This document shows positions 7,416-13,165 of a DNA stretch of 13,165 bases, piece after piece. The stretch is from Negativicutes bacterium (GTDB lineage: Bacteria > Bacillota > Negativicutes > SKW292). The position numbers were made by a program, and so were the translations under genes. The stretch is taken from positions 1 to 13,165 of the forward strand of contig JAOAFP010000040.1 in NCBI GenBank assembly GCA_026416215.1. Reading direction: 5' to 3'. Numbering within the stretch: position 1 is the stretch's first letter; every line of letters starts with the position of its first letter. The notes beneath the pieces are model-generated. The model was not told the origin of the DNA. It was given only the letters and a program-made list of their open reading frames with translations, and searched no databases.

Positions 7416-7490
7416 TGGCTCCTCGAGCAGGACTCGAACCTGCAGCCACTCGGTTAACAGCCGAGTGCTCTACCATTGAGCTATCGAGGA
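7416..7490 (-). tRNA. tRNA-Asn (GUU)
   Basis: The acceptor TCCTCGA pairs fully with TCGAGGA, the discriminator is G and CCA is encoded (7418-7416). The anticodon stem CTCGG/CCGAG encloses loop CTGTTAA, giving anticodon GTT. The T-arm is GCAGG/CCTGC around TTCGAGT. It is first in a two-tRNA operon, only 3 bases before the next tRNA. Position 22 is G. Confidence 0.97.
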
Positions 7491-7504
7491 ACGACGCACC
7501 GTTA

Positions 7505-7532
7505 ATTATAGCCGTATGGCGGATTAAGTCAA
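7505..7532 (-). promoter_or_regulatory. tRNA operon promoter
   Basis: On the minus strand a near-consensus -35 TTGACT (7532-7527) and a consensus -10 TATAAT (7510-7505) are separated by 16 bases. They lie just upstream of the tRNA-Asn 5' end, leaving a leader of roughly 8 bases. This is the best sigma-A type promoter in the window. Confidence 0.88.
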
Positions 7533-7605
7533 GAATTGGGATAGTCCCGTCATGTTCTGCCCTTAAAATTTTGCAAAACAAACCGGGCCAGGCCATAAGA
7601 TCCGG

Positions 7606-7857
7606 TATAATGTAGTTGCTGCACCAAAATTACACAACCGGAGGTATACGAGCGTGGTCTTATATAGCCTGATATATCGGTATCAAAGATACCGGTCAGC
7701 ACAACTTCTCGGCTTCCGATGTTCAAAACGGCAACCGCGGACCGGGGAAAGGAACTTGCCTGCCACAGAAATACTGCACACCGCTGCTACAGCCTCAAAC
7801 GCGCCAGCAGATCGGACGGATCAATATCCCCCGCATCCTCAATATACTGACCGTTGA
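7606..7857 (+). other. Plus-strand start signals with short reading frame, doubtful
   Basis: This is the only place where the plus strand shows start signals. TATAAT lies at 7606-7611 (no convincing -35), a GGAGG at 7640-7644, and a GTG at 7654 nine bases later, opening a 67-codon frame that ends at 7857. A perfect inverted repeat (CGGTATC, AAA, GATACCG; 7678-7694) lies within it. The last third of the frame is antisense to the M48 pseudogene, and the translation resembles no family I know. It may be the 5' remnant of a lost gene, or chance. Nothing else is visible in the stretch 7533-7786. Confidence 0.2.
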
Positions 7858-8859
7858 TAATCAGCGTTTTGTCCCCGTCAGTATCTTCGTAAACAGACGC
7901 ATTGACCGGACCGCCGTTGTGGTAAATCCGGGCCAGCCGGCCGGCGATCAGGCTGGCCCGTTCATTGGCTGTCAGGCATAATTTTCCCCTTGCCACGGTA
8001 AATTCCCGGTTGTCAATGTAAACGGTGTTCCCCTCGACTTTAACCCGGCCCTGGCTGTAATCGGTCATCATCCGGCCGAATTTCAGCATGCGCTAGGTGG
8101 TGGACGGGTGGTTGTTGGGGTTGAGAATTTCACCCAGAATTCCACCGCTTGGCCGTTCGCCCAATTTGTCAGCCACCCTTGCCCACAGGGCGGCCGGAGC
8201 CCTGACATTGCCGCCGATGCTGGCAATATACCGGAAGCTGTCTTCGTCGGCCCGCACCTCGTGCGGCAGGGTAAACCCTCGCTGAACAATGTAGTTGTAT
8301 GTCACCAGGGCCATAATTACCGAACCGGCATTGGTATGCTCGCCGAGAACTTCAATGAGAAGACCGCTCAACACTAGCTGCTTGTTGATGGATGCCCGGG
8401 CATCGTCATGAAGTCCGTGCGACATCTCATGCGCCACCACCACCATTAGCTCGTCCTCGCTATAGTTTATGAGCTTGAAGGTTCCGTAGTTGACCTAGAT
8501 AATACGTCCGATGGTGGCAAACGCATTAAACGATTTTTTCGGGGTTGACAAACCAAAGAAATCGCGGGGTGTTGGCCGGTACATTGTACGATAGAGACGG
8601 GATATAACCGATGTCATAAGTTCGTTTACCCGGCTGTCGTCCACCACGCCGTGGTGGCGTTCGAGCTGATTGAGATAGTAGCGACGGGTGGCGTCGTTTT
8701 TTTTTCGATCGAGTCAATTTGCGAATTGACGACCAGCACAGTTGCCCCAACCTCAATCCCAATGTCCTTCCACGAGGTGGCCATGGCATGGCCCGGGGCA
8801 ATAAGAAAAAGTACCAGCTGGACAGCCAGCATTGCTTTGCGCAGTTGTGCCGCGGTCAT
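7787..8859 (-). pseudogene. Secreted M48-family metalloprotease, disrupted
   Basis: When the frame is repaired this is about 357 residues. A signal peptide comes first (hydrophobic VQLVLFLIAPG, Ala-rich cut region near residue 28). A zinc-protease core follows with HEMSH (about 144-148) and an HEVRADEDSF segment supplying the third ligand Glu, then a C-terminal domain that I recall from Negativicutes M48 proteins. Three lesions break it. An A9 run (8705-8697) needs one more base, or two fewer, to stay in frame. A TAG at 8497-8495 (about codon 122) sits where ATIGRII should run on to VNYGTF. A TAG at 8095-8093 (about codon 256) follows NNHPSTT, probably from CAG. The translation signals are intact: GGAGGT (8871-8866) 6 bases before the ATG. 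It is last in the broken four-gene block. Read-through or sequencing error are alternatives. Confidence 0.88.
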
Positions 8860-8902
8860 GATTCCACCTCCGCCAGCGCCGTTTTTAGCTTAATTTTGGT
8901 GT

Positions 8903-9116
8903 CTATACGTCAATGTTAATGACTCCGCTACAGCGGCGGCAAATGGCCAAGCCACCGCCGCAGTGGATGCAGTAGGTGGATTTGCTGGAAGTTTTTTTGC
9001 CGCAATGCCGGCATTTGACCCGGTTGCGCCACATTTTTGCTCCCCCAGTAAAGACAGGTAAAAGCCCCGATGACAAAGACAATCAAAAGACTGCCAAAGC
9101 TCATCAGTATAACCAT
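8903..9116 (-). pseudogene. Small membrane zinc-ribbon protein, frameshifted
   Basis: Two frames join into one protein of about 70 residues. The ATG at 9116 opens a hydrophobic helix (MSFGSLLIVFVIGAFTCLYW), after which the frame must shift by one base around the G5 run (9045-9041) to continue as MWRNRVKCRHCGKK, CIHCGGGLAICRRC, ending at TAG 8905-8903. The second part has three CxxC pairs, enough for a zinc ribbon. A 43-codon frame from the internal ATG at 9034 is open and could in principle be read alone, but it has no clear ribosome site and loses the membrane helix. The frame ends 43 bases before the M48 protease start. Function unknown. The layout suggests a membrane-tethered partner of the protease. 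Confidence 0.68.
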
Positions 9117-9258
9117 CTCGGCTTGCACTTCCTGTGTGCAATACATTCGCCCTATCCACCAGACAACCCACCGGCCGGCGAAGCGGAAGCACGTTGAAAA
9201 GCTGTTCGCCGGCCGGGCCGAAACCACAAATAGCTACGTCAATAAAGCAAGAGCATTT

Positions 9259-9705
9259 TCACAGCTTTTGCCCGCATTCACTGCAGAATCTGGCATCAAT
9301 GACAACCGCCGCACCACATCCCTGGCATCGCCGCTCAGCCCGCTGCAGACGCAGAAGCTGGCGCAAATAGGCTATGTGGAACTACGCTGAACAATGTTTT
9401 TTTATAGTCCGCCCCATCGCTGCTTTGACCACATCCACCACCAGTCATGTCACTCCGGCCAGCAAACCTCCCACGCCGAGCAGCGGGACAAACTTCCGCC
9501 CGAACATTGCACTGGCCAGCTGACCTGTGCTTCTTCCCAGCAGCATGTCAGCAAAGCCCAAAGCCAGCAGGGATGTCAGTTTCAACATAGGCTAGCCGGT
9601 GACGGAACCGACAATCAGCGTTTCAAAAATGGCTGGCGAAGTCAGGGCCGCGTCGGTTTTCATGCCTACGGCACTCAAAAATCCCTTTTTCTGTCCACTG
9701 TTCAT
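9259..9705 (-). pseudogene. Membrane protein with C-terminal zinc ribbon, three stops
   Basis: A single collinear frame of 148 codons starts at ATG 9705, which overlaps the upstream gene's stop as ATGA, and ends at TGA 9261-9259. It is interrupted by TAG at codon 38 (9594-9592), TGA at codon 87 (9447-9445) and TAG at codon 108 (9384-9382), with no frameshift. The conceptual product has an Ala/Leu-rich helical part, two hydrophobic segments (about 40-57 and 74-95), a basic linker and a C-terminal zinc ribbon (RCQGCG near 128, FCSECGQKL at the end). I do not recognise the family. The protein-like composition either side of each stop and the preserved ATGA coupling argue that this was one gene until recently. 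Confidence 0.72.
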
Positions 9706-10308
9706 CTTTTTATATTGCTCGCAGGCCGTGAACCGAACGATATCCCCTCGGGTTCCACAACCGTCGCCCCCTGTCTGGGTCTGCCCCCGATCCGCTCGGC
9801 CACCTCACGCACAATTTGGCTGTACCTTATGTCTTCAGCCGATCGGAAAGCGCCGCTGGCGTTGTGCTTTATGGCCTGAATCAGGCGAAATACAAGCTGG
9901 TAACGTCTGTCGCCGTCAGGAGTGTCCGCTGCCATTCCGGCCAGTTAGGGGTCAGATTGGTAACCGACCAGGAGTTTTAGTTCCTCATCGGGATAATTGA
10001 ACAAAATTTCCGGCAGGGTCTCGACGGATGTCAGCGAAAACACCTCTCCCGCCGCCTCCGCACTGGCCTGTCTCAAATTATCCCAGAGGTGGGAAGGAAA
10101 AATTAGCTGGTTCAGATCTAAATGGGCCGTTGAGTAGCGGCAGACAAACTATTTTTTCCTGGTCGGTCAGAGAAAAGAAATAGCCCATTCCGCTGCGGAC
10201 AATATCGGAAACAGGTATTTCCCCCTCCTTGGCCAAGGCGACGAGATGCCGGTTGACGCGGGCATCGGTGTTGTCCTCATCCTTTTCGAACTCGCCCAGT
10301 TCGGCCAT
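9702..10308 (-). pseudogene. Unrecognised soluble protein, first gene of broken block
   Basis: ATG 10308, with GGGAGG 8 bases upstream, opens MAELGEFEKDEDNTDARVNR and stays open for 76 codons. One frameshift, located between about 10155 and 10100, is needed to continue as HLWDNLRQASAEAAGEV, DEELKLLVGYQSDP, then a TAA at 9947-9945 (CAA to TAA is the simplest origin) and LAGMAADTPDGDRRY to the end at TGA 9704-9702. The repaired length is about 201 residues. It is acidic and mostly helical by composition, with no membrane segment or motif that I know. Its stop overlaps the next start as ATGA. It is probably the leading gene of the four-gene operon. Function unknown. Confidence 0.65.
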
Positions 10309-10341
10309 CGCTCTATCCTCCCTGTTTGATTTTTAGTGACA

Positions 10342-10370
10342 GGTGTAACATTTTGTCCAACGATGGTCAA
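10342..10370 (-). promoter_or_regulatory. Possible promoter of the broken four-gene operon
   Basis: On the minus strand, TTGACC (10370-10365) is followed after 17 bases by TACACC (10347-10342), itself preceded by TGT (extended -10 form). The -35 is good and the -10 is poor. It lies 34 bases upstream of the ATG at 10308. Confidence 0.3.
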
Positions 10371-10466
10371 TATTTTAACAACAATAATCTGTTAGACGCC
10401 CGGATTGGGATCGGACAAGCTGTTCAGCCGCTGAATTAACCGGCGGTTGCCATTCTTGTACGGACG
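10371..10466. other. Intergenic stretch with possible coding remnant
   Basis: No gene is called here. On the minus strand one frame reads RPYKNGNRRLIQRLNSLSD and stops at TAA 10394-10392. The composition is protein-like, but it has no start outside the terminator hairpin, so it may be the tail of a deleted gene or chance. Confidence 0.25.
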
Positions 10467-10500
10467 CAAAAAGCCTGCCAACCACTGGCAGGCTTTTTTG
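10467..10500. terminator. Bidirectional rho-independent terminator
   Basis: AAAAAGCCTGCCA and TGGCAGGCTTTTT form a 13-bp stem around the five-base loop ACCAC. The A-rich left arm and T-rich right arm make it work on either strand. It ends the ilvB-polyferredoxin transcript about 77 bases after the polyferredoxin stop and isolates the four-gene block from it. Confidence 0.92.
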
Positions 10501-10576
10501 CCAAGCAATCTTTCGTTCATTACCGCTGCCCGCGAACTGTGCGGCCAACCCCGGCGGCTATGCTTCTTTATCTCGG

Positions 10577-11690
10577 TCAGCGCCGCCGGGATTGTTCGAG
10601 GGCTTCGCGCAGCTGTTCCTCATACAGCATGTATTGACCGCGTATTTCTCTAATCGTTTTATTGCGGTCGATACCGGGCGGAAGACCAAGCTTTTTCAGC
10701 AATTGCCCTTCGTCTACATCAAGTACGGCCATCACATCCGCCCACACCATCCAGCCCTTGACTTCGGCCGGGCTGGTTATCTGTATGGCTGATTGCAGGC
10801 TGTCGGGCGTTGCCCGCCATGGTCCGGTCGATAGTCCAATAAGCAGTACAGCCAGAAACACAGCGGTGGCGGATATCGCAACTATCCACGGCTGCAAACC
10901 TCTTCCTCCGCCAGCCCCTGCAATTCGCGGCCTGATCACCAATGAACCGGCCGGACAGGTCTGAATACAGTTAAAGCATTTTATACAACGGCTGTCGGTA
11001 AGACGGCCGGCCGACGACACACTGATGGCCGTGGGGCAGATGCGATCGCAGGCACCGCAGTCTACGCAGGTTTTATCGTTTCGGACGATATTTAACCAGG
11101 ACAGGCGGCACAGCAGCCCGTTGAACCCACCCAGCGGACAGAGATAGCGGCACCACGCCCGTTCCACCAGCAGCGAGATCGCGATAAAACCTGCGATTAT
11201 CGCCCAGCCGGCCGTTATTTCGACTTCGGTGTGAAAAATCTGTTTGTATGGATCGTAGTCCTCAAACCACAATTTATTTAAGTGCCATGATAGCCACACA
11301 ATCAGTGAAAGAACAACAAGCCGTCCATAACTTAATATCTGGTCCAGCCGCCGGAGCGGCTGGGTGCGTACCGAAAAAAAACTTGTCTCTTATGCGGTAC
11401 AGCCAGTCCCCCAGACTGCCAAGGGGGCAAATCCATCCGCAAAACACCGAACCCACCAGAAAAATGGTGGCCAGTAGGGCGAGCAGGAACCAGAAGTTGC
11501 TGAAAGCGGTCTTAGCCAGAAAACTGCCGAAAAACAAGTAGGTAGGGAGTGTTTCAAGAGCACCGAACGGACAGTATGCATCCAGCGGACCTGCCCCGCC
11601 AGGACCTCCTCCAACCAACTGATGCCGGTAGCCGGTGTACAGTGCGCCCAGAACAAACAAAATCTGCGTTGCTAATCTTGTTTGCCTCAC
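10577..11690 (-). pseudogene. Membrane polyferredoxin (NapH/YccM type), one frameshift
   Basis: After repair this is about 370 residues, a membrane 4Fe-4S protein expected to move electrons between a quinol or membrane donor and a redox partner. The N-terminal half has membrane helices, CPFGALET (about 40) and CGWICPLGSL (about 85-95). After the break come CRYLCPLGG, two ferredoxin clusters (CVDCGACDRICP and CIKCFNCIQTCP), another helix, and a short helical tail ending near EALEQSRRR. One lesion is present: a T8 run (11381-11374). With seven T the frame runs on through RRLDQILSYGRLVVLS. With eight it ends early at TAA. The GTG start (11690) has AGGAGG 12 bases upstream, 60 bases after ilvB. 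A single homopolymer error or slippage could mean that the gene works. Confidence 0.85.
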
Positions 11691-11715
11691 AACCGTACTG
11701 CACCTCCTATCAGTT

Positions 11716-11730
11716 CGGGCCTACGGCCCG
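11716..11730. other. GC-rich hairpin between ilvB and polyferredoxin
   Basis: CGGGCC, TAC, GGCCCG form a perfect 6-bp stem with a three-base loop, beside a run of CGG/CCG-rich palindromes (11731-11748). There is no T tract on either side, so it is not a standard terminator. It may adjust processing or stability between the two cistrons. Confidence 0.45.
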
Positions 11731-11749
11731 CGGCCGCGGCGGCCGGCGG

Positions 11750-13165
11750 TCAGACCTTGACGTATTCGTCCAGCGACGCGCCGGGGGCAATCATTGGTGT
11801 TACCAGCTCCATACGATCGATGTCGGCGACAATTACGCTTGGTCCACTGCGATTATCCACCGCTTGCTTCCAGGCATCAGCAAATTCGTCGCAGCTGGTA
11901 GCCCTAGCCGCCCAGGCGCCACAGGCCCGGGCAAAACCGACAAAATCAAACGGGGTATCGAACAGAGAGTTGGAGTAGCGCTGGTTAAAGAATAACTGCT
12001 GCCACTGCCGGACCATGCCCAGACAACGGTTGTCCACCACCACCACAATTATCGGCAGGCTGTGGGTGACAGCGGTGTACAGTTCCATGCCGGTCATTTT
12101 GAAGCCACCGTCCCCGGCGATCAAAACAGCCCGTTGTCCGGGATCAGCCAGTTGTGCCCCCATAGCAGCCGGCATGCCAAAGCCCATTGTGCCCATGCCA
12201 CCCGAGGTTATCCACTGGCGTGGACGCTCAATGCGAAGGTTTTGGGCAGCCCACATCTGGTGCTGGCCGACGTCGGTTATAAACCGGCAGGGCAGGTCGC
12301 CGGCCTGGTCGGCAATATAATCCATGAGCCAGGGGGCAGTCAGCCGCCGGTTGTCAGGACGGGCTGCCTGCTGCTGTTGCCACTCGGCTATTTGTAACCA
12401 CCACTGTTTTAGATCTCCGGCCGCCACCTGCCCGGCCAGCGTTTTGAGTATCAGTTGAAGGTTACCGGCAATACCGACGTGGGTGAGGATGTTTTTGTCT
12501 ATTTCCGATGGGTCAATTTCAAGGTGGATGATGGTTTTTCCCTGCATGTACTTGTTGCGGTCGCCGGTTATGCGATCACTGAACCGGCTGCCGACAGCCA
12601 CTATCAGGTCGGAATTGTAAATTGCCCTGTTGGCCGGTTTTAAGCCGTGCATGCCGGTCAGACCCAGAAAATGGCGGTGACTGGCCGGGAATGCCCCCAG
12701 CCCCATCAGGGTGCTGACTACCGGCAGTGAACATTTTTCCGAGAAAGCAACCAGTTCGGCTGATACGTTAGCTGCCACTGCCCCGCCGCCGACAATCATT
12801 ACCGGACGGCTGGCCCGCCCGATAGCCGCTGCCGCAGCTTCAATCTGGGCGTTATCGGCCGGCTGGCTGCGGTCCATTCGCCCCAGTGTCGGACCGGGCT
12901 GAAAATCCAGCATACCGATCTGGATATCACGGGGGATGTCCACCAGCACCGGTCCGGGACGACCGGTGCCGGCGATGTGGAAAGCCTGCCGGAGTATGCC
13001 CGGCAGCTTGGCGATGTCGGTGACCAGAAAATTGTGTTTAGTCACCGGGATTGTAGCACCAAAAATATCAACCTCCTGAAAGGCATCGCGGCCGATCAGG
13101 CCGGTGGCCACCTGACCGGTTATGGCCACCACCGGTGAGGAGTCGATATTGGCAGTGGCCAGGCC
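11750..13165 (-). CDS. ilvB: Acetolactate synthase large subunit (partial, 5' end outside)
   Basis: This is the last 471 residues of a thiamine-diphosphate enzyme that condenses two pyruvates to acetolactate (valine/leucine) or pyruvate and 2-oxobutyrate to acetohydroxybutyrate (isoleucine). The frame opens at the window edge with GLATANIDSSPVVAITGQV, then IGRDAFQEVDIFGAT, as in IlvB. The FAD/middle domain follows, and the ThDP motif GDGGFKMTG with VVDN about 27 residues later, then CLGMVRQWQQLFF. About 80 N-terminal residues, including the catalytic Glu, lie beyond the window. It ends at TGA 11752-11750. The regulatory subunit ilvN normally follows ilvB directly. Here the next gene is a polyferredoxin, so ilvN must lie elsewhere or this is a second copy. 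Confidence 0.94.
   Translation of the reverse strand, partial: GLATANIDSSPVVAITGQVATGLIGRDAFQEVDIFGATIPVTKHNFLVTDIAKLPGILRQAFHIAGTGRPGPVLVDIPRDIQIGMLDFQPGPTLGRMDRSQPADNAQIEAAAAAIGRASRPVMIVGGGAVAANVSAELVAFSEKCSLPVVSTLMGLGAFPASHRHFLGLTGMHGLKPANRAIYNSDLIVAVGSRFSDRITGDRNKYMQGKTIIHLEIDPSEIDKNILTHVGIAGNLQLILKTLAGQVAAGDLKQWWLQIAEWQQQQAARPDNRRLTAPWLMDYIADQAGDLPCRFITDVGQHQMWAAQNLRIERPRQWITSGGMGTMGFGMPAAMGAQLADPGQRAVLIAGDGGFKMTGMELYTAVTHSLPIIVVVVDNRCLGMVRQWQQLFFNQRYSNSLFDTPFDFVGFARACGAWAARATSCDEFADAWKQAVDNRSGPSVIVADIDRMELVTPMIAPGASLDEYVKV

Noticed and set aside
7195..7596. 133-codon minus-strand frame across both tRNAs
   Set aside because: It spans two clear tRNA genes, their promoter and terminator, and resembles no protein family.
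11384..11393. Ten-base match to the Nextera mosaic end near the polyferredoxin frameshift, hinting at a chimeric join
   Set aside because: Only 10 of 19 bases match, and the codons on both sides read as expected for the family (YRIRDKF before, RRLDQILSYG after one base is dropped). Chance is the better explanation.
1..13165. CRISPR arrays, insertion sequences, attachment sites, prophage genes
   Set aside because: No regularly spaced repeats, transposase motifs, integrase or terminal inverted repeats were seen. The tRNA genes have no duplicated 3' fragment in the window.
1..13165. Very frequent CCGG/GCCGGC words across the window
   Set aside because: They occur in coding regions throughout and fit the GC-rich codon choice. 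No clustering at intergenic sites was noticed by eye.

Overview
The window reads as a chromosomal segment of a GC-rich bacterium, most likely a member of the Bacillota (Clostridia or Negativicutes type). Grounds: a trmK-nif3 (yqfN-yqfO type) pair, a SpoIIIE/FtsK translocase, a RodZ with a C-terminal DUF4115-like domain, an RNase P RNA with A-type features, CCA-encoding tRNA genes, and an M48 protease whose C-terminal part resembles those I recall from Negativicutes. The genus cannot be told. Every gene I can support lies on the minus strand, so transcription runs from high to low coordinates. The first 19 bases are the Tn5/Nextera mosaic end, so base 1 is a contig end carrying adapter and holB is cut there artificially.

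Layout in transcription order. 13165-11750: ilvB (acetolactate synthase large subunit, 5' end outside the window). 11690-10577: a membrane polyferredoxin of the NapH/YccM type, split by one frameshift in a T8 run. About 10500-10467: a strong bidirectional terminator. 10308-7787: a compact four-gene block in which every gene is broken (six in-frame stops and three frameshifts in all). In order these are an unrecognised soluble protein, a membrane protein with a C-terminal zinc ribbon, a tiny membrane zinc-ribbon protein, and a secreted M48 metalloprotease. 7532-7297: a tRNA operon (Asn-GUU, then a CAU tRNA) with its own strong promoter and terminator. 7277-5462: trmK and nif3. 5452-5103: rnpB with its own extended -10 promoter and terminator. 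5011-20: the operon ftsK-mnmH-rodZ-holB, whose genes overlap or abut.

The right-hand part holds amino-acid biosynthesis and membrane electron transfer. The centre is an operon being lost in place. The left-hand part is core housekeeping: tRNAs, tRNA modification (TrmK, MnmH), tRNA processing (RNase P), chromosome translocation (FtsK), cell shape (RodZ) and the DNA polymerase III clamp loader (HolB). The sharp contrast between intact housekeeping genes and the four-gene dead block is the most unusual aspect of the window. The block may preserve the outline of an undescribed membrane-linked protease module.
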